Shown: positions 1 through 5,198 of the stretch, piece after piece
Position numbering within the stretch: the first letter of the stretch is position 1
Layout: each line of letters begins with the position of its first letter
Assembly: GCA_964424805.1 (NCBI GenBank)
Contig: CAYRKH010000143.1
Coordinates: forward strand, 1 to 5,198
Length of the DNA: 5,198 nt
Direction of reading: 5' to 3'
Source: IDS-8 sp964424805
Lineage (GTDB): Bacteria; Pseudomonadota; Gammaproteobacteria; Steroidobacterales; Woeseiaceae
Translations under genes and position numbers: made by a program
Notes under the pieces: model-generated
Databases searched by the model: none
Seen by the model: only the letters and a program-made list of their open reading frames with translations
What the model was told of the DNA's origin: nothing

Positions 1-50
1 ATGCCACGGTCCTACGCCGCAGCATCGCGCGCAATGCGCGCTCCTACAGG
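1..50 (-). repeat. REP-like palindromic repeat, copy A (with part of a mate at the window edge)
   Basis: The 29-bp core at 22-50, read on the minus strand, begins CCTGTAGGAGCGCGC and ends GCGCGCGATGC. It differs at one base from copy C (3278-3306), and copy B (3194-3222) carries the same unit in the other orientation. The core is GTAGGAGC followed by a GC-rich hairpin, which resembles the GTAG-type REP elements of Pseudomonas and xanthomonads that are mobilised by RAYT transposases. That family link is from memory. Bases 1-9 (ATGCCACGG) match the distal end of the same unit in plus orientation, so the window probably opens inside a second, head-on copy. The repeat overlaps the last codon and stop of the Mth938-like gene. 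Confidence 0.75.
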
Positions 51-409
51 AACAGTACCAGCGCGGCGCGGCGCTCTTCCTGCACCAGGATGTTGAACGT
101 TCGGCAGGCGGCGGGTGTGGTCATCGTTTCGAAACCCACGCCGCGGCGGGCCATGGCGAACACGAGCTCACGCGGCGGGGCTACCGGCTGCCAGCCCGTA
201 CCCAGCAGGATTACCTCGGGCTCGAGTGCCAGGAGGGTCGAGAAATCGCTTTCCGCGAGCTGCTGCACCTCGGCGGCATCCCAGTCGAGCACGTCGTGGT
301 CCGGCGTGATCATGACGTCCTGCGTGATGGTGCGGTCGCCGATTCGCACCTCGCCCGGCTCCACGTGGCGCACCGTGACGGACGTATTCGGGTCTCTTGC
401 GATTTGCAT
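44..409 (-). CDS. Mth938-like domain protein (DUF498 family)
   Basis: A 121-residue soluble protein with no signal peptide or membrane segment, full length for this family. Function is not established for the bacterial members; the related eukaryotic NDUFAF3 is a complex I assembly factor (established knowledge, not shown here). Family marks are a central LLGTGWQP turn (GTG at residues 70-72) followed by PP, and a C-terminal block GVGFETMTTPAACRTFNIL (about 90-108), where members usually read E-M-x-T-x-A-A-x-R-T-x-N-x-L. The start ATG at 409 was chosen because family similarity begins there and a purine-rich GGGAAGAAAG lies just upstream. The frame stays open much further upstream but that part is low-complexity and runs through the divergent gene. 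The stop TAG (46-44) lies inside REP copy A, which also encodes the final Leu codon. The gene is divergent from the RpfE-type gene. Confidence 0.85.
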   Translation of the reverse strand: MQIARDPNTSVTVRHVEPGEVRIGDRTITQDVMITPDHDVLDWDAAEVQQLAESDFSTLLALEPEVILLGTGWQPVAPPRELVFAMARRGVGFETMTTPAACRTFNILVQEERRAALVLFL

Positions 410-428
410 CGTGCTTTCTTCCCGTCCG

Positions 429-434
429 ATTACA
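429..434 (-). promoter_or_regulatory. Possible -10 element for the Mth938-like gene
   Basis: On the minus strand this reads TGTAAT, five of six matches to TATAAT, about 20 bp upstream of the ATG at 409. No good -35 hexamer is present at 16-18 bp; that position falls inside the 443-460 palindrome. This is a weak call that rests on position and one hexamer. Confidence 0.2.
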
Positions 435-469
435 ATGTTCCCGCAGGAGCATGCTCCTGCACGGGCATT
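434..469. repeat. Palindrome in the divergent promoter region
   Basis: Positions 443-460 (GCAGGAGCATGCTCCTGC) form a perfect 18-bp palindrome centred between 451 and 452. Beyond it, AATG at 434-437 pairs with CATT at 466-469, giving an imperfect 36-bp dyad (15 of 19 overlapping arm positions agree). It lies between the divergent starts of the Mth938-like gene (409) and the RpfE-type gene (about 496). It shares AGGAGC...GCTCCT with the REP-like copies elsewhere in the window but lacks their GC-alternating core, so it may be a reduced relative of that repeat, a regulator binding site or an mRNA hairpin. The sequence alone does not decide. Confidence 0.7.
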
Positions 470-495
470 CTCCCTGTTGCAGTTTGACAAGGATA

Positions 496-1482
496 GTGAA
501 GAATGGTGCGCGTGAGGGGGATCCGGCGCTGAAGCAAGACGAACGACATGCAATCGTAGCGCTGGACGCCGTATTCGAGGATGCCGCCGCGCCGCCCGTC
601 CGGCGCTGGCTGGGCCGGGCGCGCCTGCATCGCCGCGCGCAGCGGGAGCACCCGCTGCCGCGTATCCTGGATGCCCTGTCGCTGCCGCCGCCGGAAGGCG
701 GGCTTGCCGCGCTGCGGCTCTGGGAAGCATCCGGCGAGGCGCCCCGGGGCTGGATCGCGGCGGCCGACCCGGTTTACCTCGAAACCCGCATGAATCACCT
801 GCGGCTGCGCGCTTTTCCGTGCGGTGAAGTACCGGCCGGCGACGTGCAGGCCATCTTCGAGCTGCTGCAGGCCGAGCTCGGTGAACCGTCCGCCCCGACC
901 TTCTCCAGCATCGGCGAGACGGGCTACCTGCACCTTGCGTCCCCGATTGCGACCGCGCCGGTGCCGCCGGCCGTGGCGGACGGCGCGTCGCCGGACCGCT
1001 TCCTGCCGCAGGGCGAGGAGGCCGCGGGCCACGATCGCCTGCACAGCGAAGTGCAGATGTGCCTGTACGAGGCGCCGCCCAACGCGAGACGCATGAGCGC
1101 GGGAAGGCTGCCGGTCAACGCGCTCTGGTTCTGGGGCGGCGGCGTGGCGCCCGCGCCGGCGCGGCGCCCCCTGCCGTTCTTGTTCGCGGCGGACCAGGTC
1201 GCGCGAGGCTACTGGCAAAGCTCGATGGCAGCGGCGGAAGACTGGCCCGGCAGCGTCCAGGCCTGCGCCGACCGTGCCGGCGGCAGCTTCGTGGCCGTGG
1301 TTCCCGCGACGCCGGAACTGCCGGATCTCCTTGCGGAGCTGCGCGGGCTGCTGGCGCGCGGGACGATCCGGCGCCTGACCCTGCTGTTCCGGGACGGCCT
1401 CTCGGCGGACGTCCGCCGCCACGACCGCCTCCGCTTCTGGCGGCGGGCAGCCCACCTGCCGGCGGAGGGCGGCCAGCCGTGA
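496..1482 (+). CDS. rpfE: RpfE-type protein (annotated in relatives as phosphoglycerate mutase-like regulatory protein)
   Basis: About 328 residues if the GTG at 496 is used. The recognisable signature is the C-terminal-half block EVQMCLYEAPPNARR followed by GRLPVNALWFWGGG (WFWGGG near residues 211-216). I recall this from RpfE-type proteins encoded next to recJ in xanthomonads and betaproteobacteria. An earlier block, ADPVYLETRMNHL (about 89-101), is also typical. Database names call the family phosphoglycerate mutase-like, but I see no catalytic motif that proves an enzymatic role. No signal peptide or membrane segment is apparent. In Xanthomonas, rpfE belongs to the region controlling extracellular enzymes and polysaccharide; a role here is inference. 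The start is uncertain: TTG 484, GTG 496 and ATG 451 (inside the palindrome) are in frame, and there is no further in-frame ATG, GTG or TTG until ATG 790, which would cut into the domain. AAGGA at 489-493 lies only 2 nt before GTG 496. The stop overlaps the recJ start. Confidence 0.7.
   Translation: MKNGAREGDPALKQDERHAIVALDAVFEDAAAPPVRRWLGRARLHRRAQREHPLPRILDALSLPPPEGGLAALRLWEASGEAPRGWIAAADPVYLETRMNHLRLRAFPCGEVPAGDVQAIFELLQAELGEPSAPTFSSIGETGYLHLASPIATAPVPPAVADGASPDRFLPQGEEAAGHDRLHSEVQMCLYEAPPNARRMSAGRLPVNALWFWGGGVAPAPARRPLPFLFAADQVARGYWQSSMAAAEDWPGSVQACADRAGGSFVAVVPATPELPDLLAELRGLLARGTIRRLTLLFRDGLSADVRRHDRLRFWRRAAHLPAEGGQP
1464..1469 (+). promoter_or_regulatory. Ribosome binding site of recJ
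   Basis: GGAGGG lies 9 nt before the GTG at 1479, inside the last codons of the RpfE-type gene. It decides the recJ start: the open frame extends back to 1059, but RecJ similarity begins only here, and the start overlaps the upstream stop as GTGA (1479-1482), a usual arrangement for translational coupling. Confidence 0.7.
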
Positions 1483-3200
1483 GCGTGGCGTCGGCCCGGC
1501 CGCTCAGGCGCCGCGTGACACCAGGCGACACGGCCGCGGCGGCGCTGGCAGCGCTCGATCCCGTGCTGGCGGGCCTCTACGCCGCGCGCGGTATCACGGA
1601 TCCGGAGGAGCTGGACTACAGCCTGCGGCACCTGGTGCCGGTGGGCAGCCTGGGCGGCGTTGCGGAGGCCGTGGAGCTGCTGTTGACCTGCAAGGAACGC
1701 CGGATCGTCGTTATCGGCGACTTCGATGCCGACGGCGCGACCAGCACGGCGCTGGTCGTCCGCTGCCTGCGCGACTTCGGGTTCGCTGCCGTCGACTACC
1801 TGGTTCCGAACCGCTTCGACTACGGCTACGGCCTGACGCCGGAGATCGTCCGCGTCGCTCTCCGGTCACGACCGTCGCTGCTCGTCACCGTCGATAACGG
1901 CATCTCGAGCGTCGAGGGCGTCGCCGAGGCGCGCCGCCTCGGGATCGCGGTGCTGGTTACGGATCATCACCTGCCGGGGCGGCAGGTGCCCGACGCCGAC
2001 GCGATCGTCAACCCCAATCTCGGCGCCGCGGACGGCGGCGCGGCGTTTGCCAGTCCGCACCTTGCGGGGGTCGGGGTTGCCTTCTACGTGATGGCGGCGC
2101 TCGGGCGGGCGCTGGAGGAACGGGGCCGCGCGGGCGCGGCAAAGGTCGCGGCGCGGTACCTCGACCTGGTAGCGCTGGGCACCGTCGCGGACGTCGTGAC
2201 CCTCGATCGCAACAATCGTATCCTGGTGGCGCAGGGGTTGGCGCGGCTGCGCGCCGGTCGCGCGATCCCGGGCATCGGCGCGCTCTTGCGCTGCGCGGGA
2301 CGGGACCCGGCGCGTGCCTGCAGCGCCGACCTCGGATTCGCGGCCGGGCCGCGCCTCAACGCCGCCGGCCGGCTCGAGGATATGTCGGTCGGTATCGAGT
2401 GCCTGCTGGCCGACGATCCCGCAGAGGCGGCGCGCCTGGCGTCACGGCTGGACGGCATGAACAGCGAGCGTCGTGACATCGAGCAGGCGATGCGGCGCGA
2501 GGCGTTTGCGTTCGTCGATGCCCTGCAGCCCACCGGGTTGCCGGATTGCGTGTGCGTGTTCGAGAGGTCCTGGCACCAGGGCATCGTCGGGCTGGTGGCG
2601 GCGCGGGTGCGCGAGCGCACTCATCGCCCGGCGATTGCGTTCGCCCGCGAGCAGGGCGGCCTGCTCAAGGGCTCCGCGCGCTCGATCCCCGGCGTGCACA
2701 TCCGCGACCTCATCGAAGCGGTGGCGACGGCGGCGCCGGGGCTGGTTTCCAGGTTCGGCGGCCACGCGATGGCCGCCGGCCTGAGCCTGGAGGAGGAGCA
2801 CCTCGACGCTTTTTCCCGCGTCGCCTGCGAGCAGCTGGCGCGGCTTTACCCGCAGGCGGATTTCAGCGGCGCGATACTCACGGACGGCCCGCTGCCGGCG
2901 GCCGCGATGAGCCTGTCCTTCGCGCGCGTGCTGCGGGAAGCCGGGCCGTGGGGGGCGGGCTTCCCGGAGCCCGTGTGGAGCGGCGACTTCGAGCTCGTCG
3001 AACAGCGGACGGTGGGCGAGCGCCACCTGAAGCTCAGGGTGCGCCCGCTCGGGGGCGGGCCGACGCTCGACGCGATCGCCTTCCACCAGTCCGGTAGCGC
3101 CTGGCGCGGCAAGCTCAAGCTCGCCTTCCGCCTCGACGTCAACGAATGGCGCGGCATGGAGTCGCCGCAGCTGGTGGTGGAGCAGATCACCCCCCTGTAG
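1479..3200 (+). CDS. recJ: Single-stranded-DNA-specific 5'-3' exonuclease RecJ
   Basis: 573 residues with the GTG start, against 577 for the E. coli enzyme, so complete. RecJ degrades single-stranded DNA 5' to 3' in RecF-pathway recombination and mismatch repair, using Mn/Mg ions in a DHH phosphoesterase core. The DHH motifs are all visible: GDFDADGATS with D81, D83 and D85; TVDNG with D139; TDHHLPG with D162, H163 and H164; GTVADVV with D238. The DHHA1/C-terminal part follows with PRLNAAGRLED (291-301), WHQGIVG (365-371), KGSARSI (397-403) and the RFGGHAMAAG loop (about 425-434). The OB-fold region (about 450-573) ends QLVVEQITPL. No key residue is missing. It overlaps the RpfE-type gene by 4 bp (GTGA) and is probably cotranscribed and coupled with it. 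The terminal Leu codon and TAG stop (3195-3200) lie inside REP copy B. Confidence 0.96.
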   Translation: MSVASARPLRRRVTPGDTAAAALAALDPVLAGLYAARGITDPEELDYSLRHLVPVGSLGGVAEAVELLLTCKERRIVVIGDFDADGATSTALVVRCLRDFGFAAVDYLVPNRFDYGYGLTPEIVRVALRSRPSLLVTVDNGISSVEGVAEARRLGIAVLVTDHHLPGRQVPDADAIVNPNLGAADGGAAFASPHLAGVGVAFYVMAALGRALEERGRAGAAKVAARYLDLVALGTVADVVTLDRNNRILVAQGLARLRAGRAIPGIGALLRCAGRDPARACSADLGFAAGPRLNAAGRLEDMSVGIECLLADDPAEAARLASRLDGMNSERRDIEQAMRREAFAFVDALQPTGLPDCVCVFERSWHQGIVGLVAARVRERTHRPAIAFAREQGGLLKGSARSIPGVHIRDLIEAVATAAPGLVSRFGGHAMAAGLSLEEEHLDAFSRVACEQLARLYPQADFSGAILTDGPLPAAAMSLSFARVLREAGPWGAGFPEPVWSGDFELVEQRTVGERHLKLRVRPLGGGPTLDAIAFHQSGSAWRGKLKLAFRLDVNEWRGMESPQLVVEQITPL

Positions 3201-3229
3201 GAGCGCGCACCGCGCGCGATGCCAAGGCG
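3193..3229 (+). repeat. REP-like palindromic repeat, copy B
   Basis: Plus-orientation copy of the unit that begins CCTGTAGGAGCGCGC. Over the 29-bp core it differs from the reverse complement of copy C at one base (3210, C for T). Internally GCGCGC at 3203-3208 can pair with GCGCGC at 3212-3217 to make a small hairpin. It starts within the last two sense codons of recJ and supplies the stop codon. Confidence 0.8.
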
Positions 3230-3270
3230 CAGTGGAACCCTGGAATTGCCGACCGGCGGAACGTGTCACC

Positions 3271-3307
3271 CGCCGTGGCATCGCGCGCGATGCGCGCTCC
3301 TACAGGG
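3271..3307 (-). repeat. REP-like palindromic repeat, copy C
   Basis: Minus-orientation copy forming a head-on pair with copy B. The 29-bp core 3278-3306 is identical to copy A (22-50) except at one base. Flanking conservation extends leftward as CGCCGTGGCA, matching the ATGCCACGG seen at the left edge of the window. Confidence 0.8.
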
Positions 3308-3318
3308 TCGTGGCGGCG

Positions 3319-3327
3319 TGGTAACAT
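3319..3327 (+). promoter_or_regulatory. Candidate extended -10 promoter element for prfB
   Basis: TGG followed by TAACAT gives an extended -10 (TGn plus a hexamer with four of six matches to TATAAT). The -35 position (about 3299-3304) falls in the end of REP copy C and matches poorly. Transcription would start near 3334, leaving a leader of about 20 nt before the ATG at 3354. If real, prfB has its own promoter just beyond the repeat pair. Confidence 0.3.
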
Positions 3328-3353
3328 GCCGCGTTTTTCGCCGCAGCACACCG

Positions 3354-4449
3354 ATGGAACCGAACCAGATCAGGCAGCAGATCACCGACCTCGCCGAGCG
3401 CGTCACTGCGCTGAGGAGGTATCTTTGACTTCGATACGCGCGCGGAGCGCCTGACCGAGGTCGAGCGCGAGCTCGAGCAGCCGGGCGTATGGGAGGACCC
3501 GGACCGGGCGCAGGCGCTGGGGCGGGAGCGCGCATCGCTGGAGAAGATCGTTACCGGCCTGCGGCAACTCACCTCCGGGCTCGCGGATGCCGAAGAGCTG
3601 CTGGGACTCGCGCTGGAGGAAGACGACCGCGGCACCATCGCCGAGCTCGAGTCCGACGTCGCCGGCTTCGAGAAGCGGGTCGAGGAGCTCGAGTTCCAGC
3701 GCATGTTCAGCGGCGAGATGGACGAGGCCAACGCGTTCCTCGATATCCAGGCCGGGGCCGGCGGCACCGAGGCGCAGGACTGGGCCGGCATGCTGCTTCG
3801 CATGTACCTGCACTGGGCCGAGGCCCACGACTTCGAGACCGAGGTGATCGAAGCGTCGGCAGGCGACGTCGCCGGGATCAAGAGCGCGACGCTCTGCATA
3901 CGCGGGGACTATGCCTACGGCTGGCTGCGGACGGAAACGGGCGTGCACCGGCTGGTGCGCAAGTCGCCGTTCGATTCCGGCAACCGCCGCCACACCTCCT
4001 TCGCGAGCGTATTCGTCTCGCCGGAGATTGACGACGAGATCGACATCGAGATCGACCCGTCGGACCTGCGTATCGACGTTTACCGCGCGAGCGGTGCCGG
4101 CGGGCAGCACGTCAACCGCACCGAGTCTGCCGTGCGCATCACGCACCTCCCGACCGACATCGTCGTGCAGTGCCAGAACGATCGTTCACAGCACAAGAAC
4201 AAGGCGACGGCGATGAAGCAGCTGAAGGCGAAGCTCTACGAGCTCGAGCTGCAGAAGCGTCGTGCGGAGGCGGCGGTGGTCGAGGACAGCAAGGCCGACG
4301 TCGGCTGGGGAAGTCAGATAAGATCGTACGTGCTGGACCAGAGCCGCATCAAGGACCTCAGGACCGGCGTCGAGACCGGCAACACGCAGGCGGTGCTCGA
4401 CGGAGGACTCGATCGCTTCATTGAGGCGAGCCTGAAGCAGGGCCTGTAG
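3354..4449 (+). CDS. prfB: Peptide chain release factor 2 (programmed +1 frameshift)
   Basis: 364 residues after frameshifting, against 365 in E. coli. RF2 recognises UGA and UAA in the ribosomal A site and triggers peptidyl-tRNA hydrolysis. Frame zero runs from ATG 3354 for 24 codons (ending ALRRYL) to an in-frame TGA at 3426-3428. The +1 frame continues from GAC 3427 to TAG 4447. Residues visible: the stop-codon reading tripeptide SPF at about 204-206 (in VRKSPFDSGNRRHTSF), the catalytic GGQ at about 249-251 (in GAGGQHVNRTESAVRI), and the C-terminal FIEASLKQGL. The residue four before the GGQ is Ala (YRASGAGGQ), the usual state, not the Thr of E. coli K-12. No clear Shine-Dalgarno precedes the ATG. 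Conserved neighbours are recJ upstream and lysS 28 bp downstream. The gene itself ends in TAG, a codon read by RF1, so its only RF2-dependent stop is the regulatory one. Confidence 0.96.
3414..3429 (+). promoter_or_regulatory. prfB +1 programmed frameshift site
   Basis: AGG AGG TAT CTT TGA C: an internal Shine-Dalgarno (AGGAGGT, 3414-3420) sits 3 nt before the slippery CTT codon (3423-3425), followed by TGA with C as the next base, a poor termination context. When RF2 is scarce the P-site tRNA-Leu slips from CTT to TTT and translation resumes at GAC 3427. The arrangement and spacing match E. coli (AGGGGGTATCTTTGAC); here the internal Shine-Dalgarno is the fuller AGGAGGT. Confidence 0.95.
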
Positions 4450-4465
4450 AGCGGACGGTGCCGGT

Positions 4466-4473
4466 AAAGGGAG
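4466..4473 (+). promoter_or_regulatory. Ribosome binding site of lysS
   Basis: AAAGGGAG lies 4 nt before the GTG at 4478. It supports this start, as does the onset of LysS-like sequence and the short spacing from prfB. Confidence 0.55.
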
Positions 4474-4477
4474 CAAA

Positions 4478-5198
4478 GTGAACGAAGCCAAGCACAACAC
4501 CGGGGAAAGCGCGCTCATTGCCGAGCGGCGCCGCAAGCTCGCGGCGCGCCGTGCCGAGGGTAACGCGTTCCCGAACGACTTCCGCCGCAATGCGCTGGCC
4601 GAGGAGCTGCACGTCACGTACGGCGCCCACGAGGATGAGCACCTGCGGGAAGAGCGCGTCCAGGTGCGCGTTGCCGGGCGCATGATGGTCAAGCGCGTCA
4701 TGGGGAAGGCCAGCTTCATCAAGCTGCAGGACCGAACCGGGCAGATCCAGGTCCGTCTCGAACGCGACCACCTCCCGGAAGGTACGTACCAGGATTTCAG
4801 GAAGTGGGACGTCGGCGACATCGTCGGCGCGACGGGCACGCTGTTCAGGACCCAGACCGGTGAGCTCACCGTCATGGCCGACGAGGTGCGGCTGCTCACC
4901 AAGTCACTGCGCCCGCTGCCGGAAAAATTCCACGGGCTTGCCGACCAGGAAACGCGCTACCGCCAGCGTTACGTCGACCTGATCGTCAACGAGCAGAGCC
5001 GTGAGGTATTCCGCACGCGCGCGCGGATGGTGACGTATATCCGCGGGTTCCTCGAGTCCCAGGATTTCCTGGAGGTCGAGACCCCGATGATGCAGCCGAT
5101 CCCGGGCGGCGCGCTCGCACGGCCGTTCGCGACGCATCACAATGCGCTCGATATGCCGCTCTACCTGCGGGTCGCGCCGGAGCTCTACCTGAAGCGGC
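4478..5198 (+). CDS. lysS: Lysine--tRNA ligase, class II, N-terminal part (cut by window end)
   Basis: The first 240 codons of an enzyme that is about 505 residues long in E. coli; the frame is open at the window edge. LysS activates lysine with ATP and charges tRNA-Lys in the cytoplasm. A short charged helix (1-30) leads to FPNDFRR (31-37), then the OB-fold anticodon-binding domain with VAGRMM (65-70), MGKASF (75-80) and GELTVMADEVRLL (118-140). The linker SLRPLPEKFHGL (143-154) precedes the catalytic domain, which starts with ETRYRQRYVDLI and holds class II motif 1 around FLEVETPMMQPIPGG (197-211). The fragment ends at APELYLKR (233-240), just before motif 2. The start is GTG 4478, 28 bp after prfB, so the two are probably cotranscribed. 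Similarity to the E. coli enzyme is collinear, with no frameshift seen. Confidence 0.95.
   Translation, partial: MNEAKHNTGESALIAERRRKLAARRAEGNAFPNDFRRNALAEELHVTYGAHEDEHLREERVQVRVAGRMMVKRVMGKASFIKLQDRTGQIQVRLERDHLPEGTYQDFRKWDVGDIVGATGTLFRTQTGELTVMADEVRLLTKSLRPLPEKFHGLADQETRYRQRYVDLIVNEQSREVFRTRARMVTYIRGFLESQDFLEVETPMMQPIPGGALARPFATHHNALDMPLYLRVAPELYLKR

Larger units (their letters stand above)
3193..3307. terminator. Long inverted pair of REP-like copies B and C, possible transcript-end or mRNA-stabilising stem
   Basis: Arms 3193-3229 and 3271-3307 are complementary at 35 of 37 positions and enclose a 41-nt loop (3230-3270). In RNA this would be a very stable stem immediately at the recJ stop. 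No U-run follows the right arm, so it is not a classical Rho-independent terminator. REP pairs of this kind in enterics stabilise upstream mRNA or attenuate read-through (known for BIMEs; inferred here). Confidence 0.5.

Noticed and set aside
484..489. Perfect TTGACA -35 hexamer on the plus strand
   Set aside because: The -10 position 16-18 bp downstream is GC-rich (around TGCGCG) and lies inside the coding region of the gene it would serve.
430..1455. 341-residue open frame on the minus strand opposite the RpfE-type gene
   Set aside because: Arg/Ala/Gly-rich translation without recognisable motifs; it is the antisense shadow of a high-GC coding region.
1059..1478. N-terminal extension of recJ by 140 codons
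   Set aside because: It overlaps the RpfE-type gene out of frame, is Arg/Gly/Ala-rich, and RecJ similarity and a good Shine-Dalgarno both point to GTG 1479.
2442..3281. 279-residue minus-strand open frame opposite the recJ 3' half and the repeat pair
   Set aside because: Low-complexity composition, fully opposite recJ, and it would begin inside the intergenic repeats.
3312..3344. GGCGGCG...CGCCGC hairpin upstream of prfB
   Set aside because: Short GC-only pairings are expected by chance in this composition and no further support was seen.
3354..3428. prfB as a frameshifted pseudogene
   Set aside because: The interruption is exactly the conserved programmed frameshift signal, and the rest of RF2 is intact.
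3403..4146. Minus-strand frames opposite prfB (also 3300-3899) and lysS (4186-4902, 4904-5140)
   Set aside because: Antisense shadows of prfB and lysS; no family motif and no supporting ribosome binding site was found.
4441..4452. CTGTAGAGC at the prfB end as a fourth copy of the stop-supplying repeat
   Set aside because: Only the first bases resemble the unit, no hairpin core follows, and the terminal Gly-Leu is conserved in RF2, so CTG TAG is coincidental.

Overview
The window comes from a GC-rich gammaproteobacterium, probably close to the Xanthomonadales or another high-GC lineage. The core order recJ-prfB-lysS is the gammaproteobacterial one (it also occurs in E. coli). An RpfE-type protein gene directly upstream of recJ recalls the rpf region of xanthomonads. 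The organism assignment is inference from gene order, protein similarity recalled from memory and base composition.

Layout from left to right. Positions 1-50 hold a REP-like palindromic repeat (copy A). It runs into the 3' end of a leftward gene for a small Mth938-like (DUF498) protein (44-409). A divergent intergenic region of roughly 90 bp follows and contains a perfect 18-bp palindrome (443-460). A rightward cluster then begins: an RpfE-type protein (about 496-1482), recJ overlapping it by four bases (1479-3200), a 153-bp spacer dominated by an inverted pair of the same REP-like repeat (copies B and C, 3193-3307), prfB (3354-4449) with the classical +1 programmed frameshift, and after 28 bp the first 240 codons of lysS (4478 to the window end).

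The genes are mostly housekeeping. RecJ is the 5'-3' single-strand DNA exonuclease of recombination and mismatch repair. RF2 terminates translation at UGA and UAA. LysS charges tRNA-Lys. RpfE-type and Mth938-like proteins are poorly characterised. recJ is probably translationally coupled to the RpfE-type gene. prfB and lysS probably form their own transcription unit or a read-through from recJ.

The least expected feature is the repeat family. Two unrelated genes on opposite strands (the Mth938-like gene and recJ) both end with the codons CTG TAG supplied by the repeat itself. The pair between recJ and prfB can form a 37-bp stem with only two mismatches. I found no evidence of a new defence or mobile system, no CRISPR array and no RNA gene.
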